From contig CAIQIR010000059.1 of the NCBI GenBank assembly GCA_903871875.1, forward strand, positions 97,551-161,550: a stretch of 64,000 nucleotides of DNA, read 5' to 3'. Every line of letters begins with the position of its first letter. Position 1 is the first letter of the stretch. Under the pieces are notes generated by a model. The model made no database searches and was not told the DNA's origin. It saw only the letters and a list, made by a program, of their open reading frames with translations. The stretch comes from an uncultured Schlesneria sp. (lineage in GTDB: Bacteria > Planctomycetota > Planctomycetia > Planctomycetales > Planctomycetaceae). This document shows, piece by piece, positions 44,073-52,971 of the stretch. The position numbers were made by a program, and so were the translations under genes.

Positions 44073-46448
44073 TCAGGGTTGTTCGGTGGTGGCCGTGGTT
44101 TCCTTGATCAGGCCGTGATAGACACCCAGCCAGTAGGGAAGTAAGAACGAGGTTCCGTCGGCCAGTTCCTTGCCGGTGGCGTTGCTGTCGAGTCGCCACG
44201 GGTTCAGGTTCCAGTGGTTCACGAATCGTTCGTCGATCGGAATCACTTTGCCGTTTCGCAGATGGCCGTTGGCCCCGAACGCCAAGATGTGCTTGCCCAT
44301 GGGGACGATGTCCAGGCGATGACTGTTTGTGTAGCCCCAGTGAACTCGGTCGAGCGGATACCGCTGCAGCGATTCCAGTGAATCCTCCACGATGCTGACG
44401 GGAACCGTTCGCGCGTGATGGCGAACGGGTTCGTAGAACGCGGCGAAAATGAGGTTGAACAGCGGACAACATTCGGGTTCTTCCTGGGCGAAATAGCGGG
44501 CCAGCGAACGCTGATATTGTCGACGTAGTTTCGGATTCGTCTCGTATTTGAGCAGGCTGTAATAGCACATGAAGGCCATTTCATCGTCCGACTGATTACC
44601 CGAGCCGGGGCCGTTCTGATGTTTGGGGTTCAGCACGTTCGTGAAGTAGTTGTGCTTGAACAACAGGTCTTCGTACTCCCGCCGATACTTCTCGTCGCCG
44701 GTGACATGTTCGGCCACCAGCAAGTACGACAGAATGCTGATCGCATTCAGCCCGCGAAGATCGGTCAGTATGTCGGTGTTGAGCACGGCGGGACTGAACT
44801 GTCCCCAGCGAGTCGGCTTGCCGTCGTGATCGACCAGCGCATAGTCATGCTCAATCAGATGGGTAGTGACGCGATCGACAACCGCTCGCACCTGCCGTTT
44901 TTCCTCGTCGGTGTCCGCGACGAGATCGTAGTACAACGCATAGAAGAAATAGTGACCATCCAATTCGTCGGAACTGGTGTCGGTTTTCCAATACCATTGT
45001 TGATCGGCGCTGATCGGCCAGCGAGGAGTGATCACTTTCCAAAGCGGGTCGTTGTCCTGCTTGCGTTGATCAATGGCGGGATTGTCGTGATCGTTGGGAT
45101 TGGGGCCGGACACCGGCAGAATCGAGCGGGCCGGAAAACCGATGGGCGGACTTTGTTTGCCCCCTTGAGGCACTTCGCTGAGAAAGGCGACCGCGCGGAA
45201 GGCGTTGTCGGCGCGTTTCTTTGATTCGGCGGTTTTCGTGACGGCATATTCAAAGCATTCTCCTGCGCCGTACATGCTGGTCCACAGACCATCGTTATCG
45301 CTGTCGTACTGGGTTCCCGTCGATTTGTCTCCGGGTATTTCCAGCTGGGTTGCATCGACATAGCCATACGGAGTCCGACGGTGGTATTGATCGATTTCCG
45401 CGTTGAAGAAATCCGACTTTTCTTTCATCGAGATCAGACGCGATTCGATGCGCGTCACACCGGCGGGCGTGGCGAACCAGGCGTCGCCCGATTTCATCAC
45501 CACGACGTCATTGACGACGTCGTCGGCCAGCCAGCGTTTTCCCTGTCGGTATTCCCATTCCTGTCCCGTAAATCGGATCGCACCCAGTTGTGTTCCGAAC
45601 CAGACATCGGCAGAGGGGCCGGTGGCCAGACCCGTGAAGTCGTTGTAAGGCAAGCCATCGTGACCCGTGTAAAGATTCCAGCCCTTACTCGTGCGGTGAC
45701 CAACCCCTTGGAGTGCGGCAAACCAGAGGTCTCCCTGCGAATCAAAACCGACACCTCGGACATCGTGTGGTGCCCATCCCACATGTTTGTTGCGGGGGTG
45801 AAGTACCTTGGCCTGTTTGGTCACCACATCGTACGAGACCAATCCTCCCGCCGCCGCCAGCGCGATTTCGTGATCATATGCGGCCATTTGGCGGATTTCC
45901 GTCTCGTCCCCGAGTAATTGATTCACAGCCTGAACAGGAACTAGCGCGCCCGAGTTGACGACGAACAGGCCCGTTGTCGTGCCGACGTAGAGCAAATCCT
46001 GGCTCGACAGCAATGACGTCGGTTTCACCTCCGCCAGTGCGGGAGCCACCAGATTCACTTTGCCGGCATCGGTCAGTGCGAACAGTTGCCGATCTTGAAT
46101 GAACCAGAGCTTGTCTCCCAGGGCCGTCAGTCCGGTGACCGGTAACGCGGTCGGCAGTATCAACTGCCATTGACTGCCGTCGAATCGCGCGATGCCTTTG
46201 TCAGTGGCTGCGTACAGTTTTGTTCCAACGGCCAAGCGATGAATGGTTCCGTCCGGTAAACCGTCGGCGACTGTGTAATTGGTGCGAACCTGCTGGCGAA
46301 ACGGTCCGCTGTCGACGCTTTGAACTGGTTCCCGCGGTGTGACCTTGTGGCCAGGCGCGTCCACGGCGATCACACGATCGGCCAACACGAATAACGTGGA
46401 GCAGAACGCAGAGATCACAAAAAAAGCATTCGGGAGGGATCGTTTCAC
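44073..46448 (-). CDS. Secreted propeller protein with all-helical C-terminal domain
   Basis: The start is GTG 46448, with AGGA about nine bases upstream, giving 791 residues and a signal peptide (PNAFFVISAFCSTLFVLAD). The N-terminal half has propeller repeats of the two-component-regulator (Reg_prop) kind, such as GTKLYAATDKGIARFDGSQW, DLLYVGTTTGLFVVNSG and ADVWFGTQLGAIRFTGQEW. The C-terminal half is helical, with HYFFYALYYDLVADTDEEKR, YLLVAEHVTGDEKYRREYEDLL and LLKYETNPKLRRQYQRSL, spaced like the alpha/alpha toroid of some glycosidases. Catalytic residues cannot be assigned. Unlike true sensor kinases, there is no kinase or membrane helix. Confidence 0.85.
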   Translation of the reverse strand: MKRSLPNAFFVISAFCSTLFVLADRVIAVDAPGHKVTPREPVQSVDSGPFRQQVRTNYTVADGLPDGTIHRLAVGTKLYAATDKGIARFDGSQWQLILPTALPVTGLTALGDKLWFIQDRQLFALTDAGKVNLVAPALAEVKPTSLLSSQDLLYVGTTTGLFVVNSGALVPVQAVNQLLGDETEIRQMAAYDHEIALAAAGGLVSYDVVTKQAKVLHPRNKHVGWAPHDVRGVGFDSQGDLWFAALQGVGHRTSKGWNLYTGHDGLPYNDFTGLATGPSADVWFGTQLGAIRFTGQEWEYRQGKRWLADDVVNDVVVMKSGDAWFATPAGVTRIESRLISMKEKSDFFNAEIDQYHRRTPYGYVDATQLEIPGDKSTGTQYDSDNDGLWTSMYGAGECFEYAVTKTAESKKRADNAFRAVAFLSEVPQGGKQSPPIGFPARSILPVSGPNPNDHDNPAIDQRKQDNDPLWKVITPRWPISADQQWYWKTDTSSDELDGHYFFYALYYDLVADTDEEKRQVRAVVDRVTTHLIEHDYALVDHDGKPTRWGQFSPAVLNTDILTDLRGLNAISILSYLLVAEHVTGDEKYRREYEDLLFKHNYFTNVLNPKHQNGPGSGNQSDDEMAFMCYYSLLKYETNPKLRRQYQRSLARYFAQEEPECCPLFNLIFAAFYEPVRHHARTVPVSIVEDSLESLQRYPLDRVHWGYTNSHRLDIVPMGKHILAFGANGHLRNGKVIPIDERFVNHWNLNPWRLDSNATGKELADGTSFLLPYWLGVYHGLIKETTATTEQP

Positions 46449-46655
46449 GAAAGGTCTTCCTAACAAGGCATGGCTGCCATCAGTGCGGGCGGGAACGGGG
46501 CGGGCGGACTTTCGCCATCCAGCGAGGCGCGGAACAAATCGTCGTTCCGCGCGAGCAAAAATCTCGACACCAGTGTGCACTGTTGGAGTGCGGTTTGCCA
46601 GTTTGATCGTCCGAGAAAACGGAGTGTTTCGGGATCCGGCAAATCTCCACTGTGC

Positions 46656-46703
46656 TTGACAGTTTATGACACCACTCGTAAACTTCGACGCGAGTTTATG
46701 ACA
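46656..46703 (+). promoter_or_regulatory. Promoter and BlaI-like operator of the blaI/M56 pair
   Basis: TTGACA at 46656-46661 is separated by 17 bases from TAAACT at 46679-46684, a good sigma-70-type promoter. The sequence AGTTTATGACA occurs at 46661-46671 and again at 46693-46703 (32 bases apart), and a reversed copy CTCGTAAACT ends at 46684. The half-sites overlap the promoter, as expected for a BlaI/MecI-type repressor acting on its own gene. Confidence 0.65.
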
Positions 46704-46722
46704 ATGGACGTAAAGGGCGGCG

Positions 46723-47133
46723 ATGAAGAAGCGAGCGAAAGAGTTGCGATTGGCGGCGGGCGAGATCGAGATTCTGGAACTGCTATGGCGGCATACGACG
46801 CTGACCATTTCTCAGGCTCATGAAGCGATGGAACGGAAAGTGGGTTACACGACCGTTCAGACACGTCTGAATCGACTGGTGGAAAAAGGTCTGGTCCGAC
46901 GCACCGGTTTGCATCCGGCCAGTTATGAGGCAGTGATCCGGCCGGAAGCGGTCAGTCGCGGCGACCTGGATTCGCTCGTCCGGCATGTCACGTTTGGTCA
47001 GGTCGTGCCGCTGGTGGCCCATCTGGTGAAAGACCGGAAACTGTCGGAAGATGAAATCCGCGAGTTGAAGCAATTGATCGACGAGGCGGAGCTGGCCCAG
47101 CGTCCGAAGAAATCCAAAGGAGGCGCAACATGA
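46723..47133 (+). CDS. blaI: BlaI/MecI family transcriptional repressor
   Basis: A 136-residue protein at ATG 46723 with AAAGGG five bases upstream. The winged helix-turn-helix has LRLAAGEIEILELLWRHT and TVQTRLNRLVEKGLVRR, followed by PASYEAVI and a C-terminal dimerisation helix. This is the BlaI/MecI/CopY family. Such repressors are cleaved by, or respond to, a partner M56 (BlaR1) membrane protease; that gene follows with a four-base overlap. The family name is used here without implying beta-lactam resistance; Planctomycetes have many such pairs. Confidence 0.93.
   Translation: MKKRAKELRLAAGEIEILELLWRHTTLTISQAHEAMERKVGYTTVQTRLNRLVEKGLVRRTGLHPASYEAVIRPEAVSRGDLDSLVRHVTFGQVVPLVAHLVKDRKLSEDEIRELKQLIDEAELAQRPKKSKGGAT
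47117..47124 (+). promoter_or_regulatory. Strong ribosome binding site for the M56 gene
   Basis: AAAGGAGG lies six bases upstream of the ATG at 47130 and within the end of the repressor gene, giving coupled translation. Confidence 0.75.
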
Positions 47134-49220
47134 GCGAGTTTTGTGTCGGTCTGCTCGGCGCCTTGGTACGCAGCGGACTGGTGCTGACCTTCTCGGCGGC
47201 GTTGGTGCTGTTCTTGCGGCGCGTCTTTCCGATTGCGTCACCCCGCCTGCGGCGGGTCCTTTGTTTTGCCGTGGTCGTGCAGGGTTGCCTGCTGATTCGC
47301 ATTTCACTCACGATTCCCGGGATTCCCGGGATTCCCGGGATTTCAGCGTCCGCGGCGCCTCCTGCCGCTGGACAACTCGATTCCCCAGCTGCCGACGATG
47401 CGTTGTCATTGATGTCGGCCATGGCCAGGTCACTGCTCACAAGCGATCACGCGAATCACCCGCCGATGAAGGCCGGGGTGACCTGGATGTCGCGATTTCC
47501 GTGGGCTGTCAGTCTGGTTGCTGTCTGGGCCATCGGCATCGTGATCCTGCTGTTCCGATCGGTCTGGAATTATGTGCGATTTATTCAACGAATCCCCGCG
47601 GGCAACGAAGTCCCCGCAGACTGGGGGGACGAATGCGAGCGGTTAAGACGCCAGGCCGGGTTGCGTCACGCCGTGACATTGCGCCCGACAACCAATCTGG
47701 GGCCGTTGCTCTGCTGGCATCCTCGGGGCTATCAACTGCTCGTCCCGTTCGACATCTGGCGGCTGCTCGAACCGCAACAACGGATCATGATTCTGCGTCA
47801 CGAACTGGCGCACCTGCAGCGAGGCGATCTCTGGAAATCTCTGGTCCTGCGTTTGTTGGCGCTGCCGCACTGGTTTAATCCTCTGGCGTGGTGGATGGTC
47901 AATCAGTTCGATGATGATGCGGAATGTGCCTGTGACGATGCCGTCCGTCAGGCCGGCCCGACTCAGACGATCGACTATGCACGAACGTTGTTGCTGTTGG
48001 GGGGATCCCCTCGGGCCACGTTTTTGACTTCTCCGGCCGCCAGCGGCCACGGCTTGGCGGACCGCATTCGCCGATTGATTGTTCCCCATCCAAGGAAGGA
48101 TTCGAACATGAAGAAAATGGCTCTTGTGACACTCGTTATAGGTATCTCGACCTTGCACCTCTTGCGATTTCAATCGCAGGCGGAAGATCAGCCCGTCCCA
48201 CCTCCAGCGGCTGATGTCCAGGGGCAAGGTATCAGGTTGAATGCCACCACCGACGGCAACCTCTTGTTTGTCACGTTGGCGAACGAAGTACCCCAGTCGG
48301 GATCTTCCAAACGCACGGAAGCGGTCGTCGATCTGGGATCGCTGTTGAAAGATCTGACGGAATTCCAGCAAGCTCGCGAAAAGTTGGTGCCGTACTATTT
48401 ACGGCTGGAACAAACGGGACAGAAGGCGTTGACCGAACTTGTGCAATTGAATCAGGAACTGAAATCGGCGTCGCCAGATGCAATCGAAGCCAAGCGTCAA
48501 CAAGTGCAGGAGAAAACGGAGGCGTTTCACGCCCTGCGGAAGATTCTGCAAAACATGCGGGAACGCAAAGAGTCCGAAATGTTTCTGGGTCTTTACCAGA
48601 AGATTACTGCCGAAGTGGCGCTCTACGCCAAAGAACAGGGAATTAGGGTGGTCAGGAAAGTGGAACGATCCAGTCCACGAGTGGAAACGTCGCTTCTCAT
48701 GAATTCCTCGAGCGGGACGTTGACGTTCATGGCGGCGCCGACAACAGATGTGCAGGTGCCGTCCACGTCTGTTGGAGACGCGACGCTCCTGCCGAATACG
48801 AAAGTGATATTAACGGACTTCGGCGGCGGAACTTCGGAGAATCTTGCGGTTCCCACCCCGTCGTCCGGCATCTATTTATCTCAAGCGAACCTCAACATCG
48901 CGGCGGTGGCCAATCCTTCGCGTCTTGAGACGATGGACTCCGTGGTAACCAACTCTGAGACTGGGGTCGCAGTCACGTTGGCCAAAGCGCCAAATGTGAG
49001 GAACGTCACTGTCTTCGTCGATCACGATCAGCGGAGCATCATTAATCGCTCCCAGCCGAGCGAGGTTCTGAAATGGTTGAATCAGAAGGAAGTGCTTTAT
49101 GTCGAACCGGGCGATGATTTTGATATCACGCCGGAAATCCTCAAGCGAATGAATACTAAGTTCGACCAAAAACAAACCGGCACATCGTCGTCCGAGCAAA
49201 CCGGTACCTCGTCAAAATGA
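47130..49220 (+). CDS. M56 (BlaR1-type) membrane peptidase with Skp/OmpH-like C-terminal region
   Basis: A 696-residue protein. The first third has membrane helices (LVLTFSAALVLFLRRV; MSRFPWAVSLVAVWAIGIVILLF), with the zinc motif HELAH at residues 224-228, followed by the DDDAECACDDAVRQ segment typical of M56 peptidases. A fourth helix lies at residues about 327-345. Residues about 385-510 resemble the Skp/OmpH chaperone family, with DLTEFQQAREKLVPYYLRL and YQKITAEVALYAKEQGIRVV. The end is acidic and serine/threonine-rich. The first helix region contains three IPG units encoded by an exact 9-base triplicate. The protease would sense an external signal and cleave the repressor upstream. The chaperone-like tail is unusual. 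Confidence 0.88.
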   Translation: MSEFCVGLLGALVRSGLVLTFSAALVLFLRRVFPIASPRLRRVLCFAVVVQGCLLIRISLTIPGIPGIPGISASAAPPAAGQLDSPAADDALSLMSAMARSLLTSDHANHPPMKAGVTWMSRFPWAVSLVAVWAIGIVILLFRSVWNYVRFIQRIPAGNEVPADWGDECERLRRQAGLRHAVTLRPTTNLGPLLCWHPRGYQLLVPFDIWRLLEPQQRIMILRHELAHLQRGDLWKSLVLRLLALPHWFNPLAWWMVNQFDDDAECACDDAVRQAGPTQTIDYARTLLLLGGSPRATFLTSPAASGHGLADRIRRLIVPHPRKDSNMKKMALVTLVIGISTLHLLRFQSQAEDQPVPPPAADVQGQGIRLNATTDGNLLFVTLANEVPQSGSSKRTEAVVDLGSLLKDLTEFQQAREKLVPYYLRLEQTGQKALTELVQLNQELKSASPDAIEAKRQQVQEKTEAFHALRKILQNMRERKESEMFLGLYQKITAEVALYAKEQGIRVVRKVERSSPRVETSLLMNSSSGTLTFMAAPTTDVQVPSTSVGDATLLPNTKVILTDFGGGTSENLAVPTPSSGIYLSQANLNIAAVANPSRLETMDSVVTNSETGVAVTLAKAPNVRNVTVFVDHDQRSIINRSQPSEVLKWLNQKEVLYVEPGDDFDITPEILKRMNTKFDQKQTGTSSSEQTGTSSK
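47313..47339 (+). repeat. Three exact copies of a 9-base unit
   Basis: ATTCCCGGG is repeated three times without a break inside the M56 gene, encoding IPG three times. Copy number changes would keep the frame, adding or removing three residues each. Confidence 0.9.
48092..48110 (+). promoter_or_regulatory. Internal ribosome binding site and in-frame ATG in the M56 gene
   Basis: AAGGAAGG at 48092-48099 precedes ATG 48108 by eight bases, in the frame of the M56 gene (residue 327). The sequence that follows, MKKMALVTLVIGISTLHLL, would serve as a signal peptide for the OmpH-like part. It could also simply be the last membrane helix of the M56 domain. Confidence 0.45.
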
Positions 49221-49433
49221 CACGGTTCAGGTTGCAGAGAGGTCAGAGGCGGTGAGATACAATCTGGACCGGCAAAACGGAAACGATTCCGACGAGGGAC
49301 AGTGCTCGCAACGAGTTTGTCTCCCGTCGGATTGCCGTCGCGGTTCCGCCCTCACGATGAAAAATGTTCATGTGGACAACGGACCGCGCGGGCTTCCCGC
49401 AGAGCAACAAATTGTTCCCGGTTGCGTTGAAGT

Positions 49434-50408
49434 TCAGATCCGCGGCTTCAGGCCACACGCGGCGCGAACCCGAGCCAGTACTTCTTGTCCTTTCGCCCGG
49501 GCCTTCTTCGCACCGGCCTGCAGGATCTCTTCCACCAGTCCGAGATTAGCGACGAATTCCTGCCGTTTGGTTCTTGCGTCCGCGAAATAGGCGAGCGACG
49601 CTTCGAAGACTGCTTGTTTCGCTTCGCCATATCCCATGCCGCCGGCTCGATATCGTTCGGCGAGCGCTGCTTGCTGCTCGGGCGTCGTGAAGAGTTGATA
49701 CAGGGCGAATACCGAACAGGTCTCGGGATCTTTGGGCGCTTCCATCGGCAGTGAATCGGTCTTGATCGACATGATCTTTTTGCGGATTGACTTTTCCGTT
49801 TCGAAGATCTCGATCGTATTGCCGTAGCTCTTCGACATTTTCTCGCCGTCGGTTCCCGGAACCTTGGCTCCTTCTTTCAGCACGCGTGCGGTGGGCAAAT
49901 GCAGAATTTCGCCGCCGTAGGTGCTATTGAATCGCTGAGCCACGTCGCGCGTGATTTCCAGATGTTGAATCTGGTCGGCGCCCACCGGAACCACATCGCT
50001 GTCGTATAGCAAAATGTCAGCCGCCATCAGCACGGGATAGGTGAACAGCCCCGCGTCGGGCGAGATCCCCTTGGCGACTTTGTCTTTGTACGAAGTGGCT
50101 TTCTCAAGCAGGCTGAACTGCGTCACCGTCAGCAGCATCCACATCAATTCGGTCACTTCAGGAACATCCGACTGACGGAATAGCGTGGCGCGCTCGGGAT
50201 CCAGTCCCAGGGCCAACAGGTCAATCGCGGCATCCCAGTTGTTCTGCTCTAACTGCTTGGCATCGCGAACGGTCGTCAGCGCGTGCAGGTCGGCAATGAA
50301 ATAAAAGGACTGTTCGTTGCCCTGCAACGCGATGTATTGCTGGATCGCTCCGAAATAATTGCCCCAGTGAAATCGACCCGTGGGCTGGATGCCGGAAAGA
50401 ACTCGCAT
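49434..50408 (-). CDS. trpS: Tryptophanyl-tRNA synthetase
   Basis: A 324-residue class I aminoacyl-tRNA synthetase. The first signature, related to HIGH, is seen in [17 protein letters not shown] and the second is [10 protein letters not shown], carrying KMSKS. The middle block [17 protein letters not shown] and [17 protein letters not shown] are typical of TrpRS. It charges tRNA-Trp in the cytoplasm. The length matches bacterial TrpRS. It stands alone on the minus strand and converges with the M56 gene. Confidence 0.97.
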   Translation of the reverse strand: MRVLSGIQPTGRFHWGNYFGAIQQYIALQGNEQSFYFIADLHALTTVRDAKQLEQNNWDAAIDLLALGLDPERATLFRQSDVPEVTELMWMLLTVTQFSLLEKATSYKDKVAKGISPDAGLFTYPVLMAADILLYDSDVVPVGADQIQHLEITRDVAQRFNSTYGGEILHLPTARVLKEGAKVPGTDGEKMSKSYGNTIEIFETEKSIRKKIMSIKTDSLPMEAPKDPETCSVFALYQLFTTPEQQAALAERYRAGGMGYGEAKQAVFEASLAYFADARTKRQEFVANLGLVEEILQAGAKKARAKGQEVLARVRAACGLKPRI

Positions 50409-51040
50409 GACTCACCAAAATAGGGAAATGACAAAAACCAAAAGTTATTCGGATCTGCTCGCAATCAACGCCAAACCTGTCTGATCCACCCAGCTTGGGG
50501 ATGCTCTTTTCGTCGCCTCGGCAGCAGGAATCCCGAACGGAATTTTCTGAGCCAACAGCGACCGCTGCGACAGGCCGATAACGCTCCAATGCACCCTGCC
50601 GGATTGAGCGGCGAGTATAGTCGCGGGCGGTGTTTTTACACCACCGGGATCGTCCACAAGGTCCCCTGCTCTCTGTGACCGCAGGAAATGCTTAACGCCA
50701 GCGTCCGCACCCCTCGTCGTCGCGGATTCGCGGACCCCGATCTGATCTCCGTCCAAAACACGGAAACGGGCCGGCGTCAGGCCCGCTGGTGGCGTTTTTG
50801 AGCGATTTCGGCGGTTGCTTTAGTCCTTGCTGCGTCATGTCTTGTGCCTCTCTTACGGTTCACGGGCCGGTTTTTCGGAAAAATTTCTCATAAAAATCCA
50901 AATGGGTGTAAGACCTGGCGTTCTGGTCCGTATCCCCTATGGAGTGATGAGCCCCGTCGTTGGTTGAACTTCCGGATCGAACGTCGGTTCCGGACAGGTC
51001 GCCGGGCTCAACCCGGTCAGTCGCAGCAGGAAACCGAGCT
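50409..51040. other. 632-base intergenic region between divergent genes
   Basis: This separates trpS (minus) from the peroxiredoxin-like gene (plus). No coding frame is convincing. It holds CGGGCC-N7-GGCCCG at 50767-50785 followed soon after by a short T run, and CCGGG-N5-CCCGG at 51002-51016, 24 bases before the next start. Promoters for both genes are expected here. Confidence 0.4.
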
Positions 51041-51814
51041 ATGACCCAGACGATTCGCAGCTACACGGAGGACCCGAAATCAGTCGCCAAGGTTCGGCAG
51101 GGTTTTGATTTGCCGTTTCGCTGGGATCCCAACCACAGTTCACTGGCCGAAGCTTTGGAAGAGTCGCGTCAGTTCTGGCAGAACCCCCATGATGGGGCGA
51201 TGCCGCCTGGTTTCGTCGAGGCGCTCAATCGATCATTGACTGAATTGGTTCAGGCGGGGTTGGAAAAGAAGTCGTTGCGAGTGGGCGAGTGGTTCCCTGA
51301 TTTCTCGCTGCCGAATCAGCAGGGGCAGATGATCCAGTCGGATGAACTGATTGCGGCCGGACCACTGGTCGTGACCGTCTATCGCGGCGGCTGGTGTCCC
51401 TATTGCAATCTGGCCTTGCGAGGTCTGCAGCGAATTCTTCCGGAGATCGAGCAACTGAGCGCCCGGCTCGTTGCCATCACACCCGAACAACCCGACGATT
51501 CGCTGTCGACGGCGGAGAAAGATGAATTAACGTTCGACGTGCTGACCGACGACGGTCTCGATTACGCCCGCGAACTGGGCATCGTTTGGAAGATCCCCGA
51601 ATACGCTTTGGAGTGGCACGAGAAGCATTTCAATCTGTATCTGGAAGAACACAACGGTGCCGGTCATCGAAACGAACTGCCCGTACCGGCGACCTATGTC
51701 GTGAATCGCGAAGGTGTCGTCACCTGGCGGTACATTGAAGCGGCTTATTGGAAACGTGCCGAGCCAGATGATGTACTGGAAGCACTTCGCGACGCGATTT
51801 GGACGCAGGATTGA
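51041..51814 (+). CDS. Peroxiredoxin-like (AhpC/TSA family) protein
   Basis: A 257-residue protein; ATG 51041 is preferred over the upstream GTG 50960 because of an AGGA site upstream. The N-terminal 85 residues are helical. The thioredoxin-fold domain has FSLPNQQGQMIQSDELIAAGPLVVTVYRGGWCPYCNLALRGL, with Cys residues in WCPYC at about residue 121-124, and ITPEQPDDSLSTAEK after it. Such proteins reduce peroxides or act as thiol oxidoreductases; the CPYC form is like a thiol-disulfide rather than the classic TPxC peroxidatic site. A cytoplasmic antioxidant role is likely. Confidence 0.85.
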   Translation: MTQTIRSYTEDPKSVAKVRQGFDLPFRWDPNHSSLAEALEESRQFWQNPHDGAMPPGFVEALNRSLTELVQAGLEKKSLRVGEWFPDFSLPNQQGQMIQSDELIAAGPLVVTVYRGGWCPYCNLALRGLQRILPEIEQLSARLVAITPEQPDDSLSTAEKDELTFDVLTDDGLDYARELGIVWKIPEYALEWHEKHFNLYLEEHNGAGHRNELPVPATYVVNREGVVTWRYIEAAYWKRAEPDDVLEALRDAIWTQD

Positions 51815-52059
51815 CCCCTGACGATCGAATTCATCGATTCACACGGCGGTCACTTTGATACGAGCGCTTTTTGCCCTGGACGTTTTCGAGGGTCGACCCG
51901 AATCAGGGTGTGAGTCCATTTTTTGATCACGCGGTGCGTCGCGGGGATCGAAACGCGCCGGAAACATGCCCAAAACGCGGCAATGTGCTACTCTACGAAC
52001 CCCGTTTCGACGACCGAACCGGGACTCGTGACGGCAACATTGAAGCGGTTGAACAATTC

Positions 52060-52944
52060 ATGCGGCAAATCGGCTTGATTTCCAACTTGGACCTGGCAGA
52101 GCGTTTCGCGGACCACCTGCGTGCGGAAGGGATCGCCTGCACCATCGATCAGGCGCCCGGTGGGTTTCGTGTCTGGGTTCACGATGACGATCGTGTTGTC
52201 GAAGCGAAGGAGGAATTGCCCCGGTTTCTTTCTGAGCCCTACCACGATCGCTATCGGGACGCGGCGGATCGAGCGATGGCTCGCGTTCGCGAAGCGACGG
52301 CTCGATTGAAGTCCGCTCGCGCACGGACGGTCGTCATGACCGATAAGTGGTCTCGACCGGCGTCACAGACCTGTCCGGCCACGTTCATCCTGATCGGTCT
52401 GTCGCTGCTGGTCGCGTTTTTTACCAGCCTGAATCCGCAGCGGAATGATCCGTTCGTCGATCGTCTATGGTTCTCGAATGACGGCACGCTTCAGCCGATC
52501 TTTCGGGGCGAAGTGTGGCGGATCATCACGCCAATTTTTCTGCACTTTGGTCTGATGCATCTCGTATTCAATATGCTCTGGCTGCGTCAGTTTGGCCTGC
52601 AAATGGAGACCTTGCTGGGAACGGCCAAATTTCTGGGAATCGTGCTGACAATCGCCGTGTTTTCGAATTTCGCCGAATTCTGGTTTCACTCGCAGTGGTT
52701 CGGGGGCATGTCAGGGGTCGACTATGGTCTATTTGGCTATCTCTGGGTGAAAGGCCGAATGGAACCCGAAAGTGGATTGGGCGTCCCGCAACAAACCGTG
52801 ACGGTGATGCTGATCTGGTACGCCTTGTGTGTCGTCGGCGTGATTCCCAACGTCGCCAATTGGGCTCACGGTGTGGGATTGGTGACCGGAGTGACGATTG
52901 CTTTTGGCGGGGTGATTCTCAAGCCCTTGATGCGACGCCAATGA
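52060..52944 (+). CDS. Rhomboid family intramembrane serine protease
   Basis: The frame is open from 51871, but ATG 52060 gives the 294-residue protein starting with the usual rhomboid cytoplasmic domain (QIGLISNLDLAERFADHL). The catalytic serine is in GMSGVDYGLFGYLW (Ser218) and the histidine in NWAHGVGLVTG (His270). RIITPIFLHFGLMHLVFNMLW holds the conserved HxxxHxxFN-type segment. Six membrane helices are visible. The family cleaves transmembrane substrates within the bilayer, as GlpG does. It is followed 27 bases later by a Sua5/TsaC-like gene. Confidence 0.92.
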   Translation: MRQIGLISNLDLAERFADHLRAEGIACTIDQAPGGFRVWVHDDDRVVEAKEELPRFLSEPYHDRYRDAADRAMARVREATARLKSARARTVVMTDKWSRPASQTCPATFILIGLSLLVAFFTSLNPQRNDPFVDRLWFSNDGTLQPIFRGEVWRIITPIFLHFGLMHLVFNMLWLRQFGLQMETLLGTAKFLGIVLTIAVFSNFAEFWFHSQWFGGMSGVDYGLFGYLWVKGRMEPESGLGVPQQTVTVMLIWYALCVVGVIPNVANWAHGVGLVTGVTIAFGGVILKPLMRRQ

Positions 52945-52971
52945 TGCGACGAAGGTGAGTGAGAGTCTCAG

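Noticed and set aside
46449..46808. N-terminal extension of the propeller gene
   Set aside because: It would overlap the BlaI-like gene and its promoter, and the signal peptide begins at GTG 46448.
47313..47339. Tandem repeat as a CRISPR array
   Set aside because: Units are 9 bases, contiguous and without spacers, inside a coding sequence.
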